The translations under genes and the position numbers were made by a program. DNA of 35,371 nucleotides from Ettlia oleoabundans. Taxonomy: Eukaryota > Chlorophyta > Chlorophyceae > Chlamydomonadales. Positions 1-10,693 of this stretch are shown here, in pieces. Position 1 is the first letter of the stretch. Each line of letters opens with the position of its first letter. The notes beneath the pieces were generated by a model that was not told the DNA's origin, did no database searches, and saw only the letters and a list, made by a program, of their open reading frames with translations. Location: positions 1 to 35,371 of the forward strand of contig JAAMXP010004613.1 in the NCBI GenBank assembly GCA_019693395.1, read 5' to 3'.

Positions 1-482
1 CCACCCCACACACCACCACCCCCAGGCAGAACGAGAGCAGACAGCAGGCCCTGCACACCATTTGGAACAGTACAACGCCAGGGTTGGGAGGTCGCACACA
101 GCTTCCCAGTTCAGGAAAGGCCACGATCAATGGACCTCCGCTTGTCGTTGGGCATGGACTGTCCATGCAACCCATTAGCACCCTGCAATGTGCATGCACC
201 CCTGGTCACCCACCTCATCGCCGCCAGGCATGACGACTATGATAGGTGGGGCAGGTGGTGGGGCCTGCAAGCAGTCCTCTTGCTGCAACCTGGGCCGCTG
301 GGTGTCGCTGCGCCCAGCAGCAACTGCACGGCATACAGGATGGGGCATACAGGATGAGGCATGTAGGATGAGGCAATCCATTTTTATGATGCAAAAGTAG
401 AGAATGCAGCTTCATTGTACTTTCTGCTGTAGTCACTAAGATGTCAAGTAACAAGGTATGAGGCAATGGTCAAGTCTGGCGG
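1..482. other. No supported gene
   Basis: Only short overlapping reading frames without splice support are seen. A three-copy, 14-base tandem repeat lies at about 331-372. A coding exon entering from the left edge cannot be excluded. Confidence 0.4.
331..372. repeat. 14-bp tandem repeat, three copies
   Basis: Units of the type gcatacaggatggg are repeated in tandem; the third copy carries substitutions (gcatgtaggatgag). It lies in noncoding sequence. Confidence 0.7.
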
Positions 483-966
483 TCATACCACAAGTACCGC
501 CCACCACATGACCTTTCCTTTACCTTGGCGGCGACGCCAGAATCTCGCACAGCGCCCATTTCGTGTGCGCGAAATTTTAAAACTGAAGTACGCCAGGCCC
601 GTCAGGACCACAACCAGCACCACAACAACCAGCACCAGCCTGCCTATGTTAATGGGGCTGCTGTCGCTGTTGGTGTCGGCAACGCCCCACGCAGCCCAGG
701 CACCTGCACCGGCACAGATCACGACGGCAGGCAGTAGGCATCACACGGATTGCAATCATCTAACCATGGCAGTGCGCCACGTGAGCTGGCAACAAAGGAG
801 CTGAGGTGAAGGTGAACGAGCACACCAGCCTCCGGCGGGAGCGGCATGTGGGGCGGGGGGATGAGCATAGCAGTGGCAGCCGCCAATGCTGGCTCTCTCT
901 GACCTGCGCAGTTGCTTGCAAAACATCCTTTTCACCTGATCTTTGAAGAAGGGCCCTTCCGACCAT
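483..966 (-). CDS. Candidate small single-pass membrane protein (doubtful)
   Basis: Possible two-exon gene, exons 936-966 and 483-703, predicting 83 residues. A GTGAAA donor and a GTGCAG acceptor join in phase 1. The protein has one strongly hydrophobic stretch (about residues 28-45, rich in Val and Leu) followed by a very basic tail with several Arg, as in a small type I or tail-anchored protein. A TATATATA run at about 1069-1076 lies some 100 bases upstream of the start. I recognise no family. The phase match has a one-in-three chance of being accidental, and no TGTAA signal was found downstream. It could equally be noncoding flank of the heme oxygenase gene. Confidence 0.3.
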
Positions 967-1648
967 TTGCTTCAAAGGTGGACCCACGCTGTTTGCGCAA
1001 CAAAGGCCTAACCAGTCCGGGTCAACAACTCCGAAGAGCCTAATCCGAACTTCGCTTGAACCACTGGTGTATATATACAAAAAGGTGTGTCAATGAGGTG
1101 TGCGGCTCAGCAGACGCGTCGGCTTCCCAGTCCGGTTGAAGCTGCTCATTGCCAGCTGGCAAACTTTATGCATCTTCTTTTTGCCATATGGGGAGGCGTC
1201 CGTTCCCTCCTCCCATGAAACAAGATACCTAAGTGGCAGTCTATTCAAGAGTGATAGCCTCCTCGGATATAAGGTGCAAAACTTCACTGAGATGCTGGCC
1301 GCTGACCTTGCGACACTTCAAATGCAACAGTGCACACCCGCCCGCCACACTTGCTCCTGCTGGCAGACAGATATTTCCATGTAGCGACACTTGATATTGA
1401 GATTCAGCAGCGTTGTGCATGCTTAACCTGTCACGTGCCAACTACTGCCCTTTTCTTACATCAACTGCACTGCATGTGACTGCATCAACTGCACTGCATT
1501 GTTTGTTTTACACCAATATGTGCGTGCAACAAGAAAGATGCAAACCATAGCAGAGCACGCTCCCACACCATGCAAGCGGGCAGATTGTCAGCGAGCAAGA
1601 TGATGGTTAATCGTGCAGCAGACTTGCATGACATGTCTGCCAACAGTA
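967..1648. other. 3' flank of heme oxygenase gene
   Basis: No gene supported. It holds two possible minus-strand TGTAA signals (read as ttaca at 1508-1512 and 1456-1460) and a TATA-like run at about 1069-1076. Confidence 0.5.
1508..1512 (-). terminator. Poly(A) signal TGTAA, heme oxygenase
   Basis: TGTAA on the minus strand, 137 bases after the heme oxygenase stop. TGTAA is the established chlorophyte polyadenylation signal. A second copy at 1456-1460 could serve instead. Confidence 0.6.
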
Positions 1649-3679
1649 TCACCTAACCCGGCCCGCAGCAATCGCCACAACAACAGCCAGCAGCATCGCT
1701 GCGCCTGCTGCCAAGTAGCGGGCAGGTAGCAGGCGCAGCGGGGCGCGCAGCTGCGGCAACAGCCCAACCTTGAACTCTTGCATGATTGAAACGTTGTACC
1801 CAAAGGCCCTAATTTGTTCATCTAATATCTGCAATGAGGATAAAAACACGGGGCGACCTAGGCAGGTGTGGTAGGAAGCTCAGGTATTGCCACGATCTTG
1901 TCCATGCAACCACGCTAAACCAGAGAAAGCGAGAAAGCTGTAATTCTCAAGTTCATGTGCTCCCCAATCAACAAGCATACTCGTATGAGAGCACCGCTCC
2001 AGGGCACAACCAGGGCACCACCAGTGTTGGCCGGCACCGGGGCTAGTCAGCAGCACTCTATGCCCACCCTACCGGCATAACTCACCGCCTGCACTTCCTC
2101 CTCACTTAGGGTTGACCCCACCCCATCCAGCCGCTGCTTAAACACCTCTTTCAGCTCCACGCCGCCCGGAAAATCAAAGATGGCGGTGCCTGAAACAACA
2201 TGCAGCGCCAATCAGCATTGCTGTTGCAAACAGCAATCACAGGGTGTTGCCGGAGTATGCAAAGCCTGGATACTGGTTGGCTAGCAAGCTAAATGGTTGT
2301 TGAACGACACAGACTGAGCCTAACCACGCAGGCCAGTCTCGTGCTCAAGAACACAGGCTAGCCAGCCATGCCCTACAGAAACCCGGGAAAGCCAGGCACA
2401 CCCGTCGCCCCAGCGTGTGCCTGCCTGTGCAGCGCGCGCGCGCCCCCCCCCCCCCTTTTCACACACAGGCTTGCCCCCTTGCAAACAACAATAACAGCGC
2501 AAACGAGAGTGCAACCCACCCTTGTCCTCCGGCAGGTGCATGTATTTGCGTGCCATGCGCTTCACCACCCGCCCGCCGCTCAGTCCCGCAGTGTGCTGTG
2601 TGAATGTATGCGCCAGCAGCAGCAGTGGCTGCTTGTCTGCCAACTCTCGCAAGCGTGCTACATAGGCCTGTGAGAGTGGAGAAAGGAGGATAGCAGGGAG
2701 TTAAACAGGTGGGGAGCTACGGTAACCAGGCGGGGCAGGCGGGCAGATGGGCTGCGATCTGGCAATTGTTGCTGGGCACGCATCATCCGCTGACCAGTGT
2801 GCCGCCAGGCTGCATTCAGTGCTGGGCAGCCCAGACCAAACTGACAGCTGACGGCCTGTCGCTGACCAATACCATCTGCGGTATGGAAGGGGGCCAGCCG
2901 GGGTGCATCACCCAGCAGCAGAGGACAAACCTAACAGCCAGAATCGTACCTGGATGGCTGGGCTTAGGGGTATCTGCTGCCGCCACTTCTCTCCCAGATA
3001 GAACTCAAGGTCAGCTTCGTACGCTGGCACACGCAGCAAGGGGCCCAGCACTTCCCATAGCGCTCCCACCCCTGCAGCGCTGGGCAGGAGCATATCATTG
3101 GGTCACGACAGTACAGAAAGAGGGGAGGGATGATGGAAGCGCGGGACAGCTACGGTGCACATCATGAGCCCAGGCCCCCATGTTGCCAGTGCGCAATGCA
3201 CTCAGCAATATGGCAGACTAGTTGCAGCAGACAGCAGGCCAGTCAAGGCCTCACGTTCGTCTGCAGTCTTCTGCAGCGCCGCCTCCAGGTCAACAAACAC
3301 GAGGTAGAAGCAACCAATGGCTTTGCCATACCTGGGAAAACGAGTTGGGCGCGTTGCATGTGAGTTGTTACAGGCAAATAAGCATTCCTCGCAAGGAGTC
3401 AAGGGAAGGCAGATACCCGAAAGGTAACACAGGGCATGCAATGGCATGGAGGGGCGTGGCATGGCATGGCATGTAGCCGGCTTAAAGAAGAGCCGCCCAT
3501 TGATGCGACCCACAGTTGAATCCCTCACATCCGGGCACTCACAGTCGACGATCAGTGAAGAGCGTGGCGACCTTGGCGAGAAGCAGGGCATTGCTCTTGC
3601 TGTGAGCCTGCCGGCTGTTCTTGTTCAACCTCTCCGTCAGGCTCGGTGGGGTGTCTGTGGTAGGTGCTGATGACGACAT
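1649..3679 (-). CDS. HMOX: Heme oxygenase, tail-anchored, animal-like type
   Basis: Cleaves heme to biliverdin, CO and iron. Six exons (3543-3679, 3255-3331, 2950-3071, 2520-2667, 2086-2189, 1649-1828) join in frame to give 255 residues. Order of motifs follows animal HO-1: proximal His at residue 26 (RQAHSKS), an AYEADLEFYLGEKW block near 90-103, the distal helix ending AGLSGG (139-144), then TAIFDFPGG, and a C-terminal hydrophobic tail (about 236-252) ending RVR, as in tail-anchored microsomal HO. Unusual: the distal Asp of GDLSGG is Gly140, and the preceding Gly and Arg are also changed (see findings). There is no plastid transit peptide, so this is not the bilin-synthesising plastid HO of plants. 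Each phase and alignment length agrees with the family. It is divergent from the metallothionein gene. Confidence 0.93.
2431..2455. repeat. (GC)n plus C homopolymer in intron
   Basis: A short GC alternation followed by about 13 consecutive C lies in the heme oxygenase intron 2190-2519. It is prone to sequencing error but does not touch an exon. Confidence 0.8.
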
Positions 3680-4450
3680 GGCAGCGGCTTGGCGCCGGCG
3701 CTAAGAGCTGGTGCTTTAAATGAGTAGCTTGTTGGCGTCAGGGATTGAGATGGGGCACCTGCATGGAGCAAGGACCAGTCTGAGTGCTCAATTTTGCAGC
3801 ACGCAGGGCCGCGCAGGCGGCAGGCGGGCAGGCGGACTTCTTGGAGCGTGCAAGCTAGTGGCCGCAGCCACTCGTCGGCGTCAAGAACTACAAGCACGCA
3901 AATTGCGCAATGTCGGGGCACGCTTAGCAACGGCAGGTGCAAGGGCACCGTCAAAACGTGCCGACTTGAACTGCGCCAAACCTAAATCTTCATTGCCTGC
4001 AGGATTCTTGTAAGCGACCCAGAAGAAGAGCTAGAGCGATGACACGCTTGGGGGCCTTGTGGGGGAGGTGGCGACAGGCTGGCGGCTTGCGGCGCTCAGT
4101 GCGGTGTCGCAATCCCCGTGCCTTGAACGGTTGACTAGCATGGGTTTGTGCTGCCCGGCAGCTGTGTCATTGATCCAAGTTGCTAGTTCCCACGTTTACC
4201 AGTGTAACAAGCACATTTTGATTGCCACCTATATGGCTGAAAACGCTGATGTGGCAAAAGTGGCACCAGGTCAACGGGGACAGCCGGTCGTCACACAGCC
4301 CTCCCGCCCGTGCCGCCCGTTCTCAACTCTGGCCACGTACTTCAGTTATGTTTAAATACTGGTCCGGTTGAATGTGTGTTGTTCACAAAATATCGTTAGA
4401 TATGTACAAATGAGCACTTTATGACCTGTGAGCGCTGTGAACAACCCTGT

Positions 4451-4481
4451 GCCGCCCGGTGACTGTGGCGTGTCGGGCGGC
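4451..4481. repeat. 8-bp inverted repeat upstream of metallothionein
   Basis: gccgcccg at 4451-4458 and its exact complement cgggcggc at 4474-4481 are separated by 15 bases, about 200 bases before the metallothionein start. It could be a paired protein-binding site or a hairpin. Confidence 0.6.
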
Positions 4482-4584
4482 TTTATTAGTGACACGTCTG
4501 CCAGTCCAGGAAGCGAGCTAGGTTAGTCTTTTACCATTTGTCACCACCTAGCATCAATTTTTATTAGTGAGCAGTGTTGGCTTC

Positions 4585-4662
4585 ATGGCTCCTGTTGGGC
4601 GACAAGCTGATGACATGGCAGGAGGAGGTGGAGCCAGAGTTCCGGAGCCTGCCAAACCCTAG
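4585..4662 (+). other. Upstream reading frame in metallothionein leader
   Basis: ATG to TAG encoding 25 residues, ending 25 bases before the metallothionein ATG and in another frame. If it lies in the transcript it would lower translation of the main frame. Whether the mRNA starts upstream of it cannot be seen. Confidence 0.4.
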
Positions 4663-4687
4663 GAATTGTTCGTTGCAATTAATCGCC

Positions 4688-5172
4688 ATGGGAAAGCACG
4701 CCAACTGCCCCAAGTGTAGTGCCCCGTCAGGCTGTGCCTGTGGAGAGCACTGCGAGTGCAACAAGGAGGGCTGCTCCTGCTGCCCATCTCCCACTGGCGA
4801 GCGCTGTGGCCCCTGTTCTGAGGTTGGGCCAGACGAGAGCTGCACGTGAGTCTTGGACGCTGTTGCGGCTGGCATGCTGGCTGCCCTCCCAGTCTTTCAC
4901 CTTGTTGCCTCCAATGCGGCCCTTGGGTTCGTAAGTAAAACTAGGTCCATGCTGCCGGCCGCAGACTGCTCCAGGCGCAGCAGACATTGACTAAGCCCGG
5001 GGCCCGCCCCATCAAAGAGCGCGATTGGTGCGTGCACCCATTGATTCCTCGACTTTTTTTGGTTTTCTGTCGTTGCTTATACAGGTGCGAGGACAACTGC
5101 GATTGCGGCGTGGCATGCACCTGTTGCGCCGCAACCAGCATGGCAGGTCGTGCACAGATGGCCAAGGCCTAA
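4688..5172 (+). CDS. MT: Metallothionein
   Basis: Small cytosolic metal-binding protein that chelates Zn, Cu or Cd through cysteine thiolates. Two exons, 4688-4845 and 5085-5172, with GTGAGT donor and TATACAG acceptor joining in phase 2, give 81 residues with 18 Cys. Cys occur as C-x-C, C-x2-C and C-x-C-C (7, 10, 16, 18, 22, 24, 29, 31, 32, 40, 43, 52, 54, 58, 60, 64, 66, 67), in two clusters around a short spacer. No aromatic residue is present; the only His are at 4 and 21. The start was chosen for its gccATGG context and because Cys spacing begins at once; an in-frame ATG at 4610 would add 26 residues without Cys pairs. It is divergent from heme oxygenase, another metal/stress gene. Confidence 0.88.
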
Positions 5173-5192
5173 GCGCTCGGTAAAAGAGCGCT
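5172..5192. repeat. 7-bp hairpin directly after metallothionein stop
   Basis: agcgctc and gagcgct flank the 7-base loop ggtaaaa. It begins at the last base of the TAA codon, so it would form in the 3' UTR. It may affect mRNA stability; this is inference. Confidence 0.5.
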
Positions 5193-5924
5193 GTCTGCGT
5201 AGCGGAGAGATGGCACATCATGGGGGCTACATTGTCCACGCAGCAGCGCATGGCACTCACAGCATGTTGAAGAAATTGTGACGCCTCTGCCCCATGCCCC
5301 AAGGCATCCTAGTTGTGGTTCTGTCTGCAGTTGCTTCGACAGATTTGCTCTGTTTGCCATGCTTTGCCTTGCATAAGTGCAAGGTGGATGTCCAAGCGTG
5401 TATTATAGAGCTGTTCAAGAGAAAGAGGTACGACACTCTTGTGGTAAACCGGCGTCCGCTTGGAACTGCACCAGGCAGCACCAACAGGAACTTGCAGGAG
5501 GTGGAGCCCTGTTGGCAGGCTATTTACAACTGCAAGCAGCCTTCGCAAGATTGCTTAAGCCATTTCTCATTCCTGCCTGCCTCCTTCACATCACAAAGCC
5601 GACTATCCGCTTCACATGAGCTCGCTTCATGCACAGCAGCGGAATGCGCTCTAGCTGATGAACGGTCTTCTCAGTTGTTGCGTCTTAAACACTGCGCAGC
5701 GGCAGCTTACCGCTTTGCACGCGCACAGCGGGGCCGTCGGGAGTAGGTGGGTGTCGGGCATCGAACTCAACTGCAACCGCGGGTAGGCTTGTGCTGGCTG
5801 TGCAGCAGCATGCACAATGTCATGTTCTTCTCCGCTCGTTGGCGCGCCCAAGCGCAGCGAAAACTGTTGTGAAGTTGGTCGCTAGCACAACCCTCCCTTC
5901 GCCTCCCGGCGGTTTACAGGCACC
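5173..5924. other. Metallothionein 3' flank and promoter of next gene
   Basis: No gene supported. The 150-codon open frame at 5294-5746 has no family match and lies where a 3' UTR is expected. No TGTAA was found on the plus strand. Confidence 0.5.
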
Positions 5925-8221
5925 ATGGCCCTGTGCGGATGTCGGGGAGACATCAGCTCCCCGCGATCAGCCTGCAGCGGGCGGCAAGTTACTCCAAACT
6001 TGAAAACGCCCCCTCTTCCCGCCCGAACCCCGGCCCTGTGCTGCAAGCCCCACACCTCGCTGGTGAGCCATGGAATCGTTCACAGCGCACTCCTTAAGCC
6101 CCTGTGCGTGGGCGCTTCGCTGACGGATTGCACTCGGAACAGCTTCCTCCCGCCGACGGGCGGCCGGCTGCCACACGTTTGTTTAGCAGGCTGGCGGCAT
6201 TCGTCTTCATGTTGCTCACCCGACTTGAAGCTCCCTTGCCTTGGTGTAGGCCCTCCCAGCTACACGTCGCTGCTGCTTCGCGCCCGCTGCCGCTATCCAT
6301 CGCTTTCCCGCGGCTGCGGCTGCATTTAGTGCAACAATCCCAGCCAGCAACGTCTGTGCCCCAGAATCGGAAGCAGCCGTCTCTGATAAGTACCGCGGCC
6401 TTTCACCACCAGCACTGTTCCAGGCAAGCATCCCATACCTTGCGACACCGGTACAGCCTACCTGCCAATCTCTGGCATTGAGGTGTATGACAACACGACT
6501 CGGGTACCAATGGTTCTGTGTTAGAGTCGGCCTAGTCAATACCCTTCCTGCTCTTGCAGGCATTCGACGCTGAGCACCCAGGTCTGCTAGAAGCTGTGGC
6601 ACATGCGACAGAGGGCATGACACCTGCCTCAGCTGCCCAGCTGCTGCGCACTCTGGAGGCTGAGCTGCCGCCAGCGCTGACAGACGTTGCGCCAGGCGGC
6701 GACTGCGTGCTGGTTGCCATTGAACCTGGCCTGCTGCCCCTGCTGGGTGAGCTGCCGCCGCTTGCCCTGGTCTCTTGTGGGGAGGCTGTCTAAACAGCTG
6801 ATGCTGATCTGGCCTGTGCTTGCGCTTGTGCTTTCATCCTCCTTTCCCGCCACACATGCCCTCCCCTCAACTCCTCTGCCTGCAACCCATCTTTTACCTG
6901 CAGAACGGGCAGCATATTGCTGCGAGACATCCCTGCAAAGCAATCAGCCCGTGGAGGCTGCGGTGACCGCCCGCGCCGCCCTCTCCTTCATCTCCTGCCT
7001 GCAATTCGGCCGTCGTGAATCAGCGGTCCCATATGCTACACTTGCAGTGCGCTGCAAACGCGCACTCAAGGACGCCTATGATGCCGGCGCCGACATTATT
7101 GAGCAGGTGTGCATCCACTTGCTGCGCTGCACTGCTACTTCCTACAGTCGTGCTGCAATCACAGCGAGCAGCACCAGGCAGCCGCCCCTAGCTTGTGCCC
7201 CACATTGCTGCATACCACCCTGGTTGGCTGCCAAATGTCTCTGGCTGTGCTCAGGGCTTCTCTGGGTGCTTGAGCAAGCTCACCAGCTGCACCACAGTGT
7301 GTGAAGCATGCCTGACATGCACTGTTCAGCTGATAGCCTCCACCATGATCCATGCCAAACATTTGGGCGCGCCCACAAGCACCACAGCAACAATTGGCCC
7401 GCACCTTCACCTGCTGTGCAGGATGCTGTGGAGATGGAAGCAGTGTGTGCTCGTGCCAGCAGCTGGCTCTGGCTGACTCCCTACTTTGGCCACCGCTATG
7501 CCGACGTTGTTGACGGCTTTGTGACTGAGGGTTGGAGTTCCGCTGAGGTGGGTGCCTGGGCCCCGTTGCTGCTTGCGGCCAGGCGAGCTTGTGTGGCTCG
7601 CCTTGCAGCAGCTAGGCATGGCTGCTTGCAAGAGGTTGACAGGCCAGCCAACACTTTTCCTCCTGGTGCAGCTGGCTGTACAATACGTGGAGGCATACAC
7701 TGCTCTGTTGGGGCGGGGCTGCTACCAACTTGTGGAAAGAAAGTATGTGCGGGTCATGCGTGCCGCGATGAACCAGCGTCTCAGGTGGGAGGAATATTCT
7801 GCCTTGGGCGGGGCATGCACTAGGGGTGCTTGCCACAAAGGCGGGAACCGGGAGATGTCGGTCTACGGGCTGCATTTGCTTGACTTCCTGCCCGCGGGTC
7901 CACATCTGCACGTGCTTTTCTGCCTATTCAACTTGCAGCCTGGACCAGACGGGGCGGCTGCTGGCAGCTATTGACCAGCTGCCTTCTGATATTTCGATCC
8001 AGCTGGCGCTGTATGCACGGTCTTTGGGCAATGGTGGTGCCGACTGGCACAGCCAGCTGCAGCGCATGCACAAGGAGAGGGAGCAAGAGCAGCTGCAGAG
8101 GCACAGCCTGCAACACGCACTGCCCAACCGCGGCAATGTGGCCTCCACCCGGCAGCAGGCAGAGCGGGCAGCCCTGCCTTGTGTGCGCCTGGTGCACGCA
8201 TCCAGGGCCCAGCGCAATTGA
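5925..8221 (+). CDS. Unrecognised helical protein, probable plastid targeting
   Basis: I recognise no family. Seven exons (5925-6062, 6250-6423, 6560-6746, 6904-7106, 7422-7547, 7672-7784, 7939-8221) keep phase throughout and give about 407 residues. The first 85 or so residues are rich in Ser, Ala, Pro, Arg and Cys with almost no acidic residues, like a chloroplast transit peptide. The rest is largely helical and Ala/Leu-rich: FDAEHPGLLEAVAHATEG, then RAALSFISCLQFGRRESA, a Trp/Tyr segment SSWLWLTPYFGHRYADVV, and a Gln/Arg/His-rich C-terminal end. No transmembrane helix or catalytic motif is evident. The second intron is modelled as GC-AG (CAG/GCAAGC); a GTACAG donor at 6451 would be an in-phase alternative adding nine residues. 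The 5' exons are the least certain part. Confidence 0.72.
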
Positions 8222-9241
8222 GAGTGCGTTGCACCTTCGATGGCTGATTTGGGAACTCGGGCAGCCAATATGATTACAAGCATTCACCAAATGCAACGGC
8301 AACCACTGAACAATTGATTGAGCATGGCAAAGCTCATGCTACGTATGGCCTCGTTTGCCACTACACGCCGGTCATGGCAGCGATGCAGGTTTGCAGCACT
8401 CTTGGGTGTTTACTGTCCAGCCTAACAACAAGCATCATCACGCACGTGTCGCCCTATGCGGCCCGATGGAACCCCAAAACTCAACTTTGTCCTTGTTGCC
8501 TGGCAGCTGTCACTCTCCTGAGCAACTCGCCAGCTTTGTGCCAGTTGCCCTTCTTTTCCCAGGCAATTTTGACATCCGTTTCTGCCTATCTCCTTTTTGA
8601 ATGGCCTTGCAGTTCCTGGTTGTCTTTTCCCTTCTCGCATTTACTGAGCTGGCTGCCTGTCCAGATTTTCCTCAATCCCCACCCCTTGTATGTGCTTCCG
8701 GCTTTAATGCGGGCACTTTTGGTGCTTTGCGCCCGCAGCGCTGCAACAGGCGCGTTTATGCCGCCAGCTGCGTTTCGTCCACCACCACTGATTTTCCTCT
8801 TGCCACACTGTTTCCCCAATCCGCCTTTCCACTGTTTCCTGTACACCCCTCCAAGCCGTTCTGGCCCCGATTTGTCCCTTCTTGCACGTGCTGCGTGCCC
8901 CCTGTGAATTTTCTCGCGCTTTTGCGCGTCCATACTATACGACCGCAACGCCTTTTGTTCACAGAAGCAACCGAAGAAACCACCGTCTACCCTTGCAAGC
9001 AACTGCTGTTTAGAGGCCATTGCATCTTTTGGGGGGATGCCGCTACTCTGGCAATCCCTTCTCTTGCTCCCTCGTGCAACTTGAACCAGTCATTTTACAA
9101 ACGCACCAAAAGGGCCTTGATGCTGGTTGAGTCATCAATCTTCTGGTGCTTAAACAAGGCCCGATTTTGTGCTAAAGCTGACGCCACAGCCCTGGGGGCA
9201 ACTGGCACCATGGTCTGCTGTAGTCGGCAGCACTGAAGAGC
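8222..9241. other. Convergent 3' flanks, pyrimidine-rich on plus strand
   Basis: Space between two convergent genes. The plus strand is strikingly T/C-rich from about 8500 to 9000. Long frames on both strands (8314-8907, 8601-9236, and minus 8586-9020) reflect this composition; none has splice or family support. A minus-strand TGTAA lies at 9095-9099. Confidence 0.5.
9095..9099 (-). terminator. Poly(A) signal TGTAA
   Basis: Minus-strand TGTAA, 143 bases after the stop of the small hydrophilic protein gene. Confidence 0.6.
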
Positions 9242-10011
9242 TCACAGGTCTGTGGGAGTGTCGGCTGCCACACTTGGGCGCTCACCGCCAGGCGCATCCT
9301 CAACTCCAGTCTCCATACGGTCTCCTGGCTGCACGGTGTTTGCAAGAAAGGCAGGGGATAAGGCTGCAATCAACGTTGAGTTGCTGGAAGGTGCAAAAAC
9401 AGTCATGAAGGGCAGCTCTTGCAATTCATGGTCTGACGCACTGTGTAGCACCGAAGCGGAGCACCTGCTCACCCCAATGTGCCCCGATGTTGCGGCGGCA
9501 GCTGTAGGGTGGGCTTTTCTCTCACCTGGCTGGGAGCGTCTGCTGGGAATCCCTCACTGACGTAGTCCACAGGATTCTCCTTTTTCATTGGGCGTCGACC
9601 AGTGGCAGCCACATGCTCAGCATGCGAGGCTGCATCAGCCTTGGACTGCACAGAGGGGCAGCAGGAGAGGAAACAGCGGCATTGGCGGGTGCACTGGGTG
9701 CAGCTGCGCATTGACGTTCACAGTGGCAGGGCCTACATCAGCTTGATAGTTATGCTCTGGTGCTGGCGTTGATTCTAGGAGCGGAACATTGGGTGACTGT
9801 GGCAACCTGGCATAAGGACTAGCAGCATTGAAAGCGGGTGCGTCACCTGCATCTGGCTCACACGGCTGCCGCCAATGGTCTGCCCAACACGGTAGCCAGG
9901 CCCCAGCTTGTCAACTCCCGTGGCATGCCCTGAAGCTGCCTCACTCTGGGCCTGAGCTATCTCCTCATCAGGCACGTCACTGGTGGGTGCCACGCCACCC
10001 TTCTCAGACAT
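9242..10011 (-). CDS. Small hydrophilic, probably disordered protein
   Basis: I recognise no family. Three exons (9847-10011, 9526-9645, 9242-9328), all joined in phase 0 with GTGACG and GTGAGA donors, give 123 residues. It starts MSEKGGVAPTSDVPDEEIAQ and is rich in Gly, Ala, Ser, Pro, Glu and Asp with hardly any large hydrophobic residues, no Cys and no Trp. The middle has PMKKENPVDYVSEGFPADAP. Such composition suggests an intrinsically disordered, stress-type (LEA-like) protein, but no LEA repeat is visible, so that is only a guess. Exon 3 was chosen because its acceptor (pyrimidine run, then GTGCAG) is the only good one that keeps phase; a longer in-frame upstream extension exists without a usable acceptor. 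Confidence 0.62.
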
Positions 10012-10022
10012 GGTCCAAGGTT

Positions 10023-10050
10023 TCACTTTTTACGCTTCACTTTTTACGCT
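10023..10050. repeat. Perfect 14-bp tandem duplication in 5' leader
   Basis: tcactttttacgct occurs twice head to tail, 12-39 bases upstream of the ATG of the small hydrophilic protein. On the coding strand it reads agcgtaaaaagtga, twice. Confidence 0.9.
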
Positions 10051-10688
10051 TACAAGATAGCAGCTGGCTCAATACGTATATGAAGCATCAAGTGCGAGCA
10101 ACAGCATAGGGTTAACTGGACGCTGCTAGTTGCTGATTAGGGCGGCGCTGAGTAAGAGTGACTGGTCAAGGGTTAGGAGGTATGACACACACCTCACATA
10201 AAACCGCCGTGTTCCTTACGACTGTTGATGATTTCAAGCAGCTTTAGGGCAAAAAGCCACAGTAAAGGGACGGTACGCATGCCGCTCCCCACACCAGAGG
10301 AAGCGGCCGACGGCATCAGGGGCGCCGGCAAAGCTGTACCCAGTCAGCTTGCCCTCACTCCTTCGGAACCTACAATAGCAGGTAGATCATCCACACGAGG
10401 CCTGCCTCATGAGGCATCTCTTCGTGTCTCCCTTTTTGCACCAGCATGGCGTGTATAGCAGCGTGCTCAGTGACCCTTTCCGGCCATGGGAAGTCCGGAC
10501 AGTTCAGTCAGCCATCTGATGTGTCAAATGAGGGCATCCTTGCATTCGGGAAAGTATTCAGCTTAATCTCAGATAACTGGTTGCAGCAATACATCAAGGC
10601 GTGGGTGCTGAAGCATGCACTTCGTAGAGGTATTGCAGCGCAAGAGACAGGTGAGCAGGAAAGGTCAGCAAAAGAACACAGTACAACA

Positions 10689-10693
10689 TTACA
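10689..10693 (-). terminator. Poly(A) signal TGTAA, deacetylase gene
   Basis: Minus-strand TGTAA, 61 bases after the polysaccharide deacetylase stop. Confidence 0.65.

Larger units (their letters stand above)
3680..4687. promoter_or_regulatory. Divergent promoter region, HMOX / metallothionein
   Basis: About 1 kb separates the two divergent starts. A TTTAAAG box lies about 37 bases before the HMOX start. On the metallothionein side are an inverted repeat (4451-4481), the motif gccgcccg repeated near 4311, and two GTAC cores (4337, 4400). GTAC is the core of copper-response elements bound by CRR1 in Chlamydomonas; any role here is inference. The reading frames inside look like chance. Confidence 0.5.

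Noticed and set aside
5294..5746. 150-codon plus frame after the metallothionein
   Set aside because: Lies in the expected 3' flank; sequence has no domain-like character.
8314..9236. Plus frames of 197 and 211 codons (8314-8907, 8601-9236) and a 144-codon minus frame (8586-9020)
   Set aside because: Low-complexity T/C bias removes stops; no ATG context, splice or family support.
9252..9560. Plus-strand frame of 102 codons
   Set aside because: Antisense to exons of the small hydrophilic protein gene, which has matching phases and an ATG.
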